Source: an uncultured Massilia sp. (GTDB taxonomy: Bacteria; Pseudomonadota; Gammaproteobacteria; Burkholderiales; Burkholderiaceae_D). Taken from it: 64,000 nucleotides of DNA. Shown here one piece after another: positions 34,146-42,810 of the stretch (its first letter is position 1; every line of letters starts with the position of its first letter). The notes beneath the pieces were generated by a model, which did no database searches, had not been told where the DNA came from, and saw only the letters and a list, made by a program, of their open reading frames with translations. Both the position numbers and the translations under genes were made by a program. Location of the stretch: positions 1-64,000 of the forward strand of contig NZ_CAJYEB010000043.1 in assembly GCF_913773735.1 (NCBI RefSeq), in the 5' to 3' direction.

Positions 34146-36238
34146 TTGAGTCCTCTCTGGTGGACCGGGTCCGGGGCCGGCAGGTCGAGGTCGCGCGGAC
34201 CGACGAAGAAATCGAGCGGCGCGGCGCGCAGGCGCCGGCCGAGGGCACGCAACAGCCGGAAGCCGTGGCGGAAGCGGATCTTGCGGGCCCGCAGCGCCAC
34301 CCACAGCGCCAGGCCGAAGCTGACCAGCAGGTTGACCATGCCGATCAGGGCGATCCCGAGCGCCGTGACGGCGACCGTCTCGGCATCGAGGTTGTAGTCG
34401 AGGCCGACGGCGCCGATGGCGAAGTTCGCCGACGAAAAGGTCACGTGGCGGATGTCGAGGGGCAGGCCGAGCAGGAAGCCGACCGTGGCCGTCGTGCCCA
34501 TCAGGATGCCGAACACGAGGTTGCCCATCAGGCCGCCGAGATTGTCCTCGAGGTAGCGCGCGAACCGTAGCGAGCGCTCGCGACCCAGCAGGCGGCGCAG
34601 CCAGCGCAGTTGCTCGACGCGGCGCGCCATGCGCGTGTACAGCGCCTTGTTGTCGTAGTAGCCCGATACCAGCCCCGAGACGAACAGCCAGACGGCGGCG
34701 ATCGCCGCGTGCAGCAGCGCCAGCGAGTGCCAGGGATGGCTGTCCTCGACCAGCGCGCGCGCCTTGAACACGTTCACCAGGTGGTGGCCGAAGATCCAGT
34801 TCCAGCCCACCGCGATCAGCCAGGCCACGGGAATCGTCGTCGCCAGGTTGCCCAGCACGGCCACGACCTGGGTGCGGAACACCTTGTTGACCAGCGCCGC
34901 CATGCTGTCGACGTCGACCTGGCGGCGCGAGCCGCCCTGGCTGCCCGCGTGCAGGGCGGCGGCGATGCGCGCGGCCGTCATCGCCGGCTGCTTGGTCGCG
35001 ATGGTCAGGTGCAGCACGTGCACGAGCATGAAGCCGAGCGCGTAGTTGGTGCTGTACAGCAGGGCCTCGATCAGCGGCGCGCTGTGCAGGTAGGAGATCA
35101 GGATCTTGACCAGCGCCATGCAGCCGACGATGACGCCGGCGCCGGCCGCCGAGCCGAACATGCTGCGCAGGTCGGCACGCTTTTCGGCGATGTAGTGCTC
35201 GCCGGTGCGGCTGGCGTTCTCGGTGACGTTGCGCGCCAGCAGGTCGATGTTGTCGCGCAGCAGGCCGCGCACCTCGTACTTGGTGTTGTGCGCCTCCGCC
35301 AGCTCGTGCGCCAGGGCGAGGGCGGCGGCGCGGCGCGGGGTGTCCGTTTCCTGGGTGGCCAGGGCCTCGTCGGGCGCGGTGCGCATGGCCGGCGCGGCGC
35401 CGACATCGACCAGGAACAGCAGCTTGCGCATGCGTTCGATGCTCTGGCCCAGCGCCACCAGCAGGTAGGTCAGCGCCACGGTGGTGCCGGAATTCAGCGC
35501 GCCGCGGCGGATCTTCAGCACCACTTCCTCGCACTGGTCGAGCATGACCAGCAGGTGGCGCGCATCCTCGATACGGTCGAGCTCGCCCGCCAGCAGGCGC
35601 GCGTAGGCGTCCAGGTAGGCATTCGCTTCGATGTTCTGCATCAGGAACGGCGAATCGACTTCCTCGATCTCGCGGTAGGCGTGGATCAGGCGCGGTTCCA
35701 GCCCGAGCGCGCAGATGCGGCAGGACAGCGTGCGGATCGCATCGAGCAGGCCGCGCACCATCACCTGGCGCGCGCGCCGCGGCGCGTCGTCGGCACGGCC
35801 GCCCGGCGGGGCGGCGTCGGCGATGGTGTCGAACAGGTCGAGCCAGTCGGCGTCGGGCACGGCGCGGATCCAGACGTGGTCGTCGTCGCGGCACAGCAGG
35901 CGGTCGAGCGTATCGGACAGGTACAGCTCGTCGAGCGCCGGCGGCAGCAAGCGATACGCGATGCGTTTCTTGAGTTCGGTGAAAAAGCCGTCGTTGGACA
36001 GGATGCCCACGTCGGAGTACAGGCTCGTGTGGCGGCGCGTCTCCAGCAGGGTGACGAAATAGCGGCGCAGCGCCCAGGCCTGGCCCGGGTGGCCCTTGAG
36101 CAGCTGGCACAGCGTGCGCACCTGGGCGCGCGCGTAGGCGGCGTCGTCGGCGCGGCGCGGGCGCAGCTGGTCGACCAGGTCGACCAGCAGGTCGATGCGG
36201 TCGCTGTCGGGATCGAGGCGTTCTAAGATAGAGAGCAT
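34142..36238 (-). CDS. COG4389-type membrane protein (Gcr family)
   Basis: A 698-residue protein. The N-terminal 330 residues are helical and soluble. The second half has about seven to eight hydrophobic segments (e.g. AGAGVIVGCMALVKILISYL, VAVLGNLATTIPVAWLIAVG). Homologues are often labelled site-specific recombinase, but I see no recombinase active site and the membrane character argues against it. It is coupled to the downstream phospholipase D-like gene by an ATGA overlap, suggesting a shared membrane role. Confidence 0.75.
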   Translation of the reverse strand: MLSILERLDPDSDRIDLLVDLVDQLRPRRADDAAYARAQVRTLCQLLKGHPGQAWALRRYFVTLLETRRHTSLYSDVGILSNDGFFTELKKRIAYRLLPPALDELYLSDTLDRLLCRDDDHVWIRAVPDADWLDLFDTIADAAPPGGRADDAPRRARQVMVRGLLDAIRTLSCRICALGLEPRLIHAYREIEEVDSPFLMQNIEANAYLDAYARLLAGELDRIEDARHLLVMLDQCEEVVLKIRRGALNSGTTVALTYLLVALGQSIERMRKLLFLVDVGAAPAMRTAPDEALATQETDTPRRAAALALAHELAEAHNTKYEVRGLLRDNIDLLARNVTENASRTGEHYIAEKRADLRSMFGSAAGAGVIVGCMALVKILISYLHSAPLIEALLYSTNYALGFMLVHVLHLTIATKQPAMTAARIAAALHAGSQGGSRRQVDVDSMAALVNKVFRTQVVAVLGNLATTIPVAWLIAVGWNWIFGHHLVNVFKARALVEDSHPWHSLALLHAAIAAVWLFVSGLVSGYYDNKALYTRMARRVEQLRWLRRLLGRERSLRFARYLEDNLGGLMGNLVFGILMGTTATVGFLLGLPLDIRHVTFSSANFAIGAVGLDYNLDAETVAVTALGIALIGMVNLLVSFGLALWVALRARKIRFRHGFRLLRALGRRLRAAPLDFFVGPRDLDLPAPDPVHQRGLK

Positions 36239-36387
36239 AGGCGGGAATACGGCGTGACGAGGCTAGTGTAGCGGGGGAGGCGGCGCAACATTGTACGGCA
36301 ACGAACTGAGCGGCTCAGGAGGCTGGCCGGCAGGGACGCAGACCGTCGGTTACACTTACTCTACTACAACATTACCAAGGGGAAGGC

Positions 36388-37224
36388 ATGTACCTGACGT
36401 ATTACAAGGGCCAATGGGCCGAAGGAAACGTCCCATTATTCGGGGCGATGGACCACAGCGTGTGGCTGGGTTCGTCTGTCTTCGACGGCGCGCGGGCGCT
36501 GCGCGGCCACCTGCCGGACCTGCGTCCGCACCTGCAGCGGGTGATCGACTCGGCCGGCAAGCTGGGCCTGACCTGCCCGCTGACGGTGGACGAGATGGAA
36601 GCGCTGGTGCGCGACGGCGTGGCGAAATTCCCGGCCGACGCCGAGCTGTACATCCGTCCGCTGGTGTTCGCCTCGGAAGGCTTCCTGATCCCGAGGCCGG
36701 AAGCGGCCGCCTTCGCGCTGACGCTGTTCGACGCGCCGCTGCCGCCGTTCACCGGCTTCTCGGCCTGCCTGTCCACGCTGCTGCGCCCGCAGGCGTCGAT
36801 GGCGCCGACCGACGCCAAGGCCTCGGCGCTGTACGCCAACACGTCGCGCGCGCTGCGCGAGGCGACAGCGCGCGGCTTCGACAATGCGATCATGCTGGAC
36901 GCGGACGGCAACGTGGCCGAGTTCGCCTCGTCGAACCTGTTCCTGGTCACCGCCGACGGCGAGGTCGCCACCCCGGCCCTGAACGGCACCTTCCTGGCCG
37001 GCATCACCCGGGCGCGCGTGATCGCGCTGCTGGCCGAGCAGGGCGTGCACGTGGTCGAGCGTACCGTCCGTCCGGAAGAACTCGACACGGCCCGCGAAAT
37101 CTTCAGCACCGGCAACTACGGCAAGGTCACCCCCTGCATCCGCTACGGTCCGCGCGACCTCGGCGCCGGCCCGATCGCCCGCACGGCCCGCGAACGCTAC
37201 CTGGCCTTCACCGCAACCACCTGA
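36388..37224 (+). CDS. ilvE: Branched-chain amino acid aminotransferase (class IV)
   Basis: A PLP enzyme of 278 residues, slightly shorter than usual IlvE (about 305). The catalytic Lys is in TDAKASALYANTSRA. The PLP phosphate and substrate regions are DNAIMLDADGNVAEFASSNL and the following TPALNGTFLAGITR. It transfers the amino group of Leu, Ile or Val to 2-oxoglutarate. The start at 36388 has AAGGGGAAGGC upstream. The last bases of the gene are part of a 96-bp tandem duplication. Confidence 0.87.
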   Translation: MYLTYYKGQWAEGNVPLFGAMDHSVWLGSSVFDGARALRGHLPDLRPHLQRVIDSAGKLGLTCPLTVDEMEALVRDGVAKFPADAELYIRPLVFASEGFLIPRPEAAAFALTLFDAPLPPFTGFSACLSTLLRPQASMAPTDAKASALYANTSRALREATARGFDNAIMLDADGNVAEFASSNLFLVTADGEVATPALNGTFLAGITRARVIALLAEQGVHVVERTVRPEELDTAREIFSTGNYGKVTPCIRYGPRDLGAGPIARTARERYLAFTATT

Positions 37225-37386
37225 CTTGCGCAAACCCAAACCGGGGTCAGAGCCGGGGTCAGAGCCCGGTTTTTGGAAATTGCTCAGGGGTGCTACCTGG
37301 CCTTCGCCGCAACCGTTCGACTTGCGCAAACCCAAACCGGGGTCAGAGCCGGGGTCAGAGCCCGGTTTTTGGAAATTGTTTGCGGG
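37195..37386. repeat. 96-bp tandem duplication covering the 3' end of the aminotransferase gene
   Basis: The word TACCTGGCCTTCACCGCAAC near 37199 recurs near 37294. A 58-bp block with CGGGGTCAGAGCC twice is identical at 37225-37282 and 37321-37378, exactly 96 bp apart. The left copy contains the true stop of the gene. The right copy carries a frame-like leftover of its end. Confidence 0.85.
37225..37378. repeat. CGGGGTCAGAGCC repeat array (two copies)
   Basis: Two identical 58-bp blocks contain CCGGGGTCAGAGCCGGGGTCAGAGCCCGGTTTTTGG, separated by gene-derived sequence. Each has two tandem CGGGGTCAGAG words and ends in GGTTTTTGG. Related arrays lie at 41183-41239 and, inverted, at 41338-41381. 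Confidence 0.7.
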
Positions 37387-37412
37387 ATTTGTTGAGGGGC
37401 GCCGCGGGCGGC

Positions 37413-37967
37413 TTATCCGGCCGGTGCCGTCATCGGCTTCAGGCCGCCGCAATCGGCCGACAGCCAGCGGCCGGTGACGTTCGTGTCGACCACCTGGCTG
37501 CCCTGTTCGGCATTGGTCACGCGCATGTTGGCGCGGTAGTTCTTGTCGTCGATCATCGTGATCTCGCCATTGCCGCTGATGCGCGGCTTGGTGCAGGAGA
37601 ACGCGACTTGTCCCTTGCCGCCCGCCTGCGGCGTGTACTTCTGCGTGCAGTCGCCCTGCTGGACGGGGAACTCCTTGCGCGCGGCCATTTCCTTCGTCAT
37701 GCAGATCTTGGTACGCAACTGGCCGCCGCCGCCGATGTCGAGCTGCACGCCGTTCTGGCGCAGCGTCTGCTCGAGCTGGGCGCGCTGTTCCGGCGGCAGG
37801 TTGGCCAGGCGCTGCTGCATCGAACTCATGGCCGACTGCACCTTGGCGTCCGGCGAGGTGAACTGGCTCGACAGTTCCCACAGGCCGGGGCGAATCTCCT
37901 GGGCGCTGGCTGGGAGGGCGCAGGCGCCGGCCAGCAGGAAGGCGAGGGTGGGGAGCTTGTTGGTCAT
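37413..37967 (-). CDS. DUF3617-domain periplasmic protein
   Basis: A 184-residue protein with signal peptide (MTNKLPTLAFLLAGACALPASA-QE). The mature part starts EIRPGLWELSSQF, then ICMTKEMAARKEF and DCTQKY with Cys pairs, and GRWLSADCGGLKP, all features of DUF3617. The function is unknown. ATG at 37967 was chosen for the signal peptide. Confidence 0.85.
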   Translation of the reverse strand: MTNKLPTLAFLLAGACALPASAQEIRPGLWELSSQFTSPDAKVQSAMSSMQQRLANLPPEQRAQLEQTLRQNGVQLDIGGGGQLRTKICMTKEMAARKEFPVQQGDCTQKYTPQAGGKGQVAFSCTKPRISGNGEITMIDDKNYRANMRVTNAEQGSQVVDTNVTGRWLSADCGGLKPMTAPAG

Positions 37968-38046
37968 GGCGGGTCCTTTCCGACGTTGATTTTTCCGAAC
38001 AGTACCACCGTTGGCGTAATCGCGACGTTCCGGCCGCGCGCCCATG

Positions 38047-38079
38047 AAAAAAGCCGCCCGGCTCGAAAGCGGGGCGGCT
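38047..38079 (-). terminator. Rho-independent terminator of the large TonB receptor
   Basis: On the - strand AGCCGCCC pairs with GGGCGGCT around a short loop and is followed by TTTTTT. It lies 45 bp beyond the receptor stop at 38122. Confidence 0.75.
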
Positions 38080-38121
38080 GGCGGGACGGCGCGGGCGCCG
38101 TCCGTCGGGTTCAGGCGTGGA

Positions 38122-40974
38122 TTACTTGAACTTGTACGACGCGGTCAGGCGGAAGTAACGGCCCATGCCATTGTGCAGCTGGGTGTTGAAGCCTTCGTTC
38201 GGATAGCGCGGATCGTACGGTGCCTTGGTGTCGAACACGTTCTTCACGTTGGCGGCCAGGGTCCAGTCCTTGAAGCCGGTGTAGGCGTAGGCGACGTTGA
38301 AGGTCAGCCATTCGTCGACGTTGCAATCCTGGCTGTAGTTGCTGAACTTCGGCAGGCCGCCCAGCGAGTACGCGCTCGACGGCTGGCCGACGCCGTAGTG
38401 GCAGTACGGGACCGGGTAGGTCACTTCGGCATCGTAGCGGCGCAGCAGCGACACCGACGACACGTAGTCGGCCGACACGGTCACGGCATGCACGTCGCGG
38501 GTCCAGGTGCTCGACAGGTTGAAGCGGTGGCGCGGGATGTCGCCGACGCTGGTCGCCCAGTCGGACAGGCCGCCGTTGGTGCCCACCAGGTTGTGCGACA
38601 CTTCGCCCGGACGCTCGCTGCGCTTGAAGCGCAGCGCGTAGTTGTAGTTGAAGCGGGTCGCCACGCGGCCGTTCTCGCCCAGGTTCAGGCGGTGCGCGAT
38701 TTCGAAGTCCAGGCCCGAGGTCTGGGTGCTGCCCTGGTTGACGTAGGTGCGGTTGATCGCCAGCAGCTGGCCCGAGTTCGGGATCACGTTGCCGGCGGCA
38801 TCGACCAGGTTGTTGTTGTCACGCAGCGCCAGGCCCGGGAACAGTTCCGGGTGTTCGGCGACGTAGGTGGCCGACAGCAGCGCCGTCTCGTTTTCCTTGC
38901 GGATGTTGTAGTAGTCGACCAGGATGTCGAGGTTGCGGGTCGGCTGCAGGATGGTGCCGATCGACCAGCTCTTCGACTCTTCGTTCTTCAGGTCCGGGTT
39001 CGGGCTCGACATCGACGAGATGCTGCGCGAGCAATCCTGCTTGTCGGCGCCGGCGACCGGGTTGACGCCGTCCGGGCAGCGGATCGGGTCCACGAAGCCG
39101 TTGTTGAAGGTCTGCACGCCACCCGGCGAGACCTGCGACAGGGCCGGGGCGCGGAAGCCTTCGGCATAGGTCGCGCGGAAGGTGACCTTGTCGGTCGCGG
39201 CCCACTTGGCGCCGACCTTCGGCACGAAGCTCTTCGCGCTCGGGTACTTGTCGTAGCGGCCGGCGAAGTCCATCTCGAAGGTCTTGGTGAACGGCGCGCG
39301 CAGTTCGACGAAGCCCGACTTGACGACGCGGCGGCCGTCCAGCACGGAGTTGGCCAGGCCGATGATGTTGCCGGCTGCCAGTTCGGCATCCGAGGTCAGG
39401 CCGATCTTTTCCTGGCGGATTTCGCCGCCGAAGGCCAGGCCGATCTCGCCGCCGGCCAGTTGGCCGAAGCTGGTCGATGCCTTGGCATCGAACTGCTGGA
39501 CCTGCGAGTAGCCGGAGTTGACCACGTCGCGCACGGCGTTCGGATCGGCGATGGTGGCGGCGATGGTGCGGTTCTCGGTCGCGATGCGGTCGATGACCGG
39601 ACGGTACAGGTAGCCGTGGCCGGTGTCTTCGCGCTCGGTGCGGTTGTACAGGTAGGCCGATTCCCAGTCCCAGTTGCCGACGGTGCCCTTCAGGCCGGTG
39701 ACGAAGCGGTAGTTCTCGTTGATGTTTTCCGAACCGCTGTTGGAGCCGACCATGCGGAAGCCGACGGCGGTGTTACCGGTCGAGAACGGATTGTCCGGGT
39801 GACCGGCCGGCAGCAGCAGCTGGTAGCTGGACGGCAGGCCGTTGACGCGGAACACGGTGGTCGGCGAGGTCGACAGCACGGTCTTCGGCAGGCCGACGTA
39901 CTCGCGCTCGGTGCGGTTGTAGCCGATCTCGGTGAACGAGGTGATGTTGTCGCCCAGCTTCAGGGTGATCTTCGACAGCAGGTTGGCGTCGTTGCCCTTG
40001 CTCTGCGCTTCGTAGTAGTCGTTGACGTCGAAGTTGCAGAACTGGCGACCGTACAGCATCGAGGTCGGCAGGATGTTGTTGGCGGCGCTGCCGGTGATCA
40101 GGTTGCCCTGGCAACCCGCGGTGCGGTTGACGATGTTGGCGTTGTTCGAGAACGCGGTCGAGTAGTTCTTCGCGCCCGGGGTGCGTTCCTTGAAGAAGAA
40201 CGGCTGGTTCGACAGGTAGCTGCCGTACGGGTTCAGGCGGGCGTTGACGTCGGCCAGCACGTCGCGCTCGATGCCCTTGACGTCCTTGATGCCGGTCTGG
40301 CCGCGGTTCGACAGGTCGAAGCTGACGAAGGCGTTCCAGCGGTCCTTCTCGAGGTCGCCGAAGCCGACGATGCCGTTGACGTTGTTGCGGTTGAACTCGC
40401 CGTCACCGTTGGCGCTGGTCGAGGCCGACACTTCGCCGCCCTGGTAGTCGTCCTTGGTGATGAAGTTGATGACGCCGGCGATCGCGTCCGAGCCGTACAC
40501 GGCCGAGGCGCCATCCTTGAACACTTCGACGCGGGCGATGGCCGAGACGGGGATGCTGTTCAGGTCGTAGACGGTCGACTTGCCCTGGTTCGGGTCGGCG
40601 TAGGCGGCGGCGGCGATGCGGCGGCCGTTCAGCAGGATCAGGGTCGACGAGGAGCCGAGGCCGCGCAGCGACGCGGTCGAGACGCCCTTCGAGAAGCCAC
40701 CGTCGGTGATGTCGTTCGACGAGCCGGAGCCGAAGGCCGGGATCGAGTGCAGCAGTTCGGCGACGGTATTGGCGCCGGTGGCCGCGATTTCCTTGGCGGT
40801 GACCACCTGGATCGGCGACGAGTCTTCCTTGTCTGCACGCTTGATGTTGGAACCGGTGACATAGACCTTCTGGACCGGCTGTTGGGCCTGGGCTTGTGCG
40901 AAGACAAAACCGGGCGCTGCGAGGGTGAGGGCGACAGCGATGACGCTGTGCTTTACTGCGAGTTGCTTAGTCAA
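38122..40974 (-). CDS. TonB-dependent outer membrane receptor (950 aa)
   Basis: A large receptor with signal peptide (FVFAQAQAQ). Its plug domain has VQKVYVTGSNIKRADKEDSS, LLNGRRIAAAAYADPNQ and DGASAVYGSDAIAGVINF, of the sort that names many polymer receptors in this phylum. The barrel ends with the aromatic strand RYFRLTASYKFK. Length and motifs fit the large receptors used for oligosaccharides or peptides. It stands alone, with terminator at 38047-38079. The promoter region upstream is filled with repeats. Confidence 0.92.
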   Translation of the reverse strand: MTKQLAVKHSVIAVALTLAAPGFVFAQAQAQQPVQKVYVTGSNIKRADKEDSSPIQVVTAKEIAATGANTVAELLHSIPAFGSGSSNDITDGGFSKGVSTASLRGLGSSSTLILLNGRRIAAAAYADPNQGKSTVYDLNSIPVSAIARVEVFKDGASAVYGSDAIAGVINFITKDDYQGGEVSASTSANGDGEFNRNNVNGIVGFGDLEKDRWNAFVSFDLSNRGQTGIKDVKGIERDVLADVNARLNPYGSYLSNQPFFFKERTPGAKNYSTAFSNNANIVNRTAGCQGNLITGSAANNILPTSMLYGRQFCNFDVNDYYEAQSKGNDANLLSKITLKLGDNITSFTEIGYNRTEREYVGLPKTVLSTSPTTVFRVNGLPSSYQLLLPAGHPDNPFSTGNTAVGFRMVGSNSGSENINENYRFVTGLKGTVGNWDWESAYLYNRTEREDTGHGYLYRPVIDRIATENRTIAATIADPNAVRDVVNSGYSQVQQFDAKASTSFGQLAGGEIGLAFGGEIRQEKIGLTSDAELAAGNIIGLANSVLDGRRVVKSGFVELRAPFTKTFEMDFAGRYDKYPSAKSFVPKVGAKWAATDKVTFRATYAEGFRAPALSQVSPGGVQTFNNGFVDPIRCPDGVNPVAGADKQDCSRSISSMSSPNPDLKNEESKSWSIGTILQPTRNLDILVDYYNIRKENETALLSATYVAEHPELFPGLALRDNNNLVDAAGNVIPNSGQLLAINRTYVNQGSTQTSGLDFEIAHRLNLGENGRVATRFNYNYALRFKRSERPGEVSHNLVGTNGGLSDWATSVGDIPRHRFNLSSTWTRDVHAVTVSADYVSSVSLLRRYDAEVTYPVPYCHYGVGQPSSAYSLGGLPKFSNYSQDCNVDEWLTFNVAYAYTGFKDWTLAANVKNVFDTKAPYDPRYPNEGFNTQLHNGMGRYFRLTASYKFK

Positions 40975-41182
40975 AATCTCTCCGTTACGTTGCTACGGGA
41001 TCTTTGAACGCCCGGGTAGGGCGTGGCCGATTCCCTTTTTTGCTCGGCAGTAAAGACGGCCGAGGGGCGGCATCTGACCATTTATGATGGGTATTAGTCA
41101 AATTGATGTCTCAATTTGTATGCAAACTGCAACAGGTATACAGCGCAGGAATAGGTGTATGCCATGCATATCTTGTCACCGC

Positions 41183-41239
41183 TAACCGGGGTCAGCGCCG
41201 GGGTCAGAGCCGGGGTCAGAGCCCGAATTTTGGAAAGGG
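41183..41239. repeat. CGGGGTCAGAGCC array, three words
   Basis: Three tandem CGGGGTCAG(A/C)GCC words end in CCCGAATTTTGG, the same layout as 37225-37282. Confidence 0.7.
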
Positions 41240-41245
41240 ATTCGA

Positions 41246-41290
41246 GAAAACAAAATGGCCGGCAACGGAACATCGTCCGCTGCCGGCCAT
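41246..41290 (-). terminator. Rho-independent terminator of the OmpA-family gene
   Basis: On the - strand, ATGGCCGGCA pairs with TGCCGGCCAT around a 16-base loop, followed by TTTTGTTTTC. It lies 94 bp after the stop at 41384. Confidence 0.6.
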
Positions 41291-41337
41291 CGACGACCGT
41301 TGATGTCGCTGCCGTGATGTAGCTGCCGGGCTATTGC

Positions 41338-41381
41338 CAAAAACCGGGCTCTGACCCCGGCTCTGACCCCGGTTTGAGGTG
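41338..41381. repeat. CGGGGTCAGAGCC array, inverted
   Basis: CCAAAAACCGGGCTCTGACC followed by CCGGCTCTGACCCCGG is the reverse complement of the arrays at 37225 and 41183. It abuts the 3' end of the OmpA gene. Confidence 0.7.
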
Positions 41382-41383
41382 GG

Positions 41384-42055
41384 TCAGCCTTGCGGGGCGG
41401 GTTCGCTCACGTAGATTTCGACGCGGCGGTTGCGGGCGCGGCCGGCCGGGTCGTCGTTCGAGGCGATCGGTTCGCGCGCGGCGCGGCCTTCGACGGTGAT
41501 GCGGTTCGGCGCCACGCCGCGCGATGCCAGGTAGTCGCGCGCGTGGGCGGCGCGGTCGAGCGACAGCGGCTGGTTGATGGCGTCGCCGCCGGTGCTGTCG
41601 GTGTGGCCGATGATGGTGACGTAGGTCGCCGGATTGTCCTGCAGGGTCCCGGCGAAGCGGTCCAGGATCGGGCGGAAGTTCGGCTTGATGTCCGAGCGGT
41701 TGGTGTCGAACGAGATGTCGCTCGGGATCTCCAGCTTCAGGCGGTTGTCCGCCGTCTGCGAGACCTGCACGCCGGTGCCGCGCGTCGCCTGTTCCATCTG
41801 CTGGCGCTGCTTCTCCATGCGGTTCGACCAGATATTGCCGACCACTGCGCCGGCGGCCGCGCCCAGCACGGCGCCGCGCGCGGTGCGCCCGCCGCCGCCG
41901 CCGCTGGTGGTCGCGCCGATCAGGGCGCCCAGGCCCGCGCCCACGCCGGCGCCGGTGGCGGTGCCGCGCTGGGTCGCATTCATGTCGGCGCAGCCGCTGG
42001 CGGCCACGGCCAGCACGGTGACGCACAGCGTCGATCGGATCAGGGTCAGTTTCAT
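41384..42055 (-). CDS. OmpA-family lipoprotein with glycine-zipper (YiaD-like)
   Basis: A 223-residue protein. A lipobox (AASGC) follows a short signal peptide. A glycine-zipper membrane segment has GAGVGAGLGALIGATTSGGG. The C-terminal OmpA peptidoglycan-binding domain (ISFDTNRSDIKPNFRPIL, TDSTGGDAINQPLSLDRA, NRRVEI) completes it. It should anchor outer membrane to wall. The ATG at 42055 was chosen because the lipoprotein signal starts there. Confidence 0.9.
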   Translation of the reverse strand: MKLTLIRSTLCVTVLAVAASGCADMNATQRGTATGAGVGAGLGALIGATTSGGGGGRTARGAVLGAAAGAVVGNIWSNRMEKQRQQMEQATRGTGVQVSQTADNRLKLEIPSDISFDTNRSDIKPNFRPILDRFAGTLQDNPATYVTIIGHTDSTGGDAINQPLSLDRAAHARDYLASRGVAPNRITVEGRAAREPIASNDDPAGRARNRRVEIYVSEPAPQG

Positions 42056-42161
42056 GGTGGTCTCCTTCAAAAAAAATATCCGTTTCGCCGTCACGTCCAT
42101 GCTACCAGCTGGGCGCGACCGCGAAACGGATCGGTGATGACTGCGGGGTGTTACGGTGTTG

Positions 42162-42308
42162 CTATATGCCTCGGCCACTGATCAGGCGCACCAGGATCAT
42201 GATGACGGCGACGACCAGCAGGATGTGGATGAAGCCGCCGATGGTGTACGAAGTCACCAGGCCAAGCAGCCAAAGAATGATGAGTACGACAGCGATGGTG
42301 TAGAGCAT
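42162..42308 (-). CDS. Small hydrophobic lmo0937-type membrane protein (48 aa)
   Basis: The frame reads MLYTIAVVLIILWLLGLVTS then a second hydrophobic helix, and ends RLISGRGI. Two membrane spans with short polar ends match the lmo0937 family, found widely in stress-related loci. A GAGGAACTC ribosome site precedes the ATG at 42308. The role is unknown. Confidence 0.75.
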   Translation of the reverse strand: MLYTIAVVLIILWLLGLVTSYTIGGFIHILLVVAVIMILVRLISGRGI

Positions 42309-42399
42309 GATGAGTTCCTCTTTTGTGTGTCACGGCGATCCGTTTGCCGTGAATCCAGTATCGAAGAATTGCTCACTACGCTCCGTTCGATGACGTACA

Positions 42400-42630
42400 T
42401 TAAATCGCGTTTTCTTGCTTTCCGCGCAGTCCGGGAATCCAGCCCATGAAGCCCATCAGGCCGGTCACGCCGATCAGGCAGGTCAGCAGGCCGCCGGTGA
42501 TGAGGAAGATCACGTCGTGCGCCGCGATCTCCGCCGCCGCGGCCGACTGTGCCGGCGTGGCGCTGGCCAGGCCGAAGCCCGTCAGGAGGATTCCCCACAA
42601 GATGATGCCGATCCAAGCAAGGCTGTTCAT
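42400..42630 (-). CDS. Small membrane protein (76 aa)
   Basis: Two hydrophobic segments (about residues 5-25 and 42-62) with glycine-rich helices (GVTGLMGFMGWIPGLRG). An AGGAAG ribosome site precedes ATG at 42630. No family is recognised. It is transcribed in the same direction as the neighbouring envelope genes. Confidence 0.65.
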   Translation of the reverse strand: MNSLAWIGIILWGILLTGFGLASATPAQSAAAAEIAAHDVIFLITGGLLTCLIGVTGLMGFMGWIPGLRGKQENAI

Positions 42631-42742
42631 GCGACTTCCTTTCGATCAGAGTGTTGTCTCCGCCATGTCCCTCAGCGTAAAAACAATTCTCGTGTGCATC
42701 AAGCAACTGCTCCGTGCGCTGGCGCACATTGCGAAAAGGAAA

Positions 42743-42770
42743 ATAAAACCGGAGCACATGGCTCCGGCGG
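42743..42770 (-). terminator. Rho-independent terminator
   Basis: On the - strand CCGGAGC-CATGT-GCTCCGG is followed by TTTTATTTT. It serves the glycine-zipper gene ending at 42811. Confidence 0.65.
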
Positions 42771-42810
42771 TTTTTATTCGGCATGCATCGACGGCATGCG
42801 GATGGGGTGA

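Larger units (their letters stand above)
40975..41383. other. Non-coding stretch with repeats and terminator
   Basis: No gene is visible in these 409 bp. It holds the promoter side of the receptor, a + oriented CGGGGTCAGAGCC array (41183-41239), a hairpin terminator (41246-41290) and an inverted array (41338-41381). Confidence 0.5.

Noticed and set aside
32736..36110. A 1,124-codon - strand frame joining the phospholipase D gene with upstream sequence
   Set aside because: Its 5' part is an out-of-frame reading of the COG4389 gene. Only the part from 34145 is homologous to phospholipase D proteins.
34142..36238. Site-specific recombinase
   Set aside because: No serine or tyrosine recombinase active site is visible, and the C-terminal half is full of membrane helices.
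38044..41007. A 987-codon open frame on the + strand opposite the large TonB receptor
   Set aside because: High-GC coding DNA opens antisense frames. The - strand frame encodes a full receptor with signal peptide, plug and barrel; the + frame has no domain and no ribosome site.
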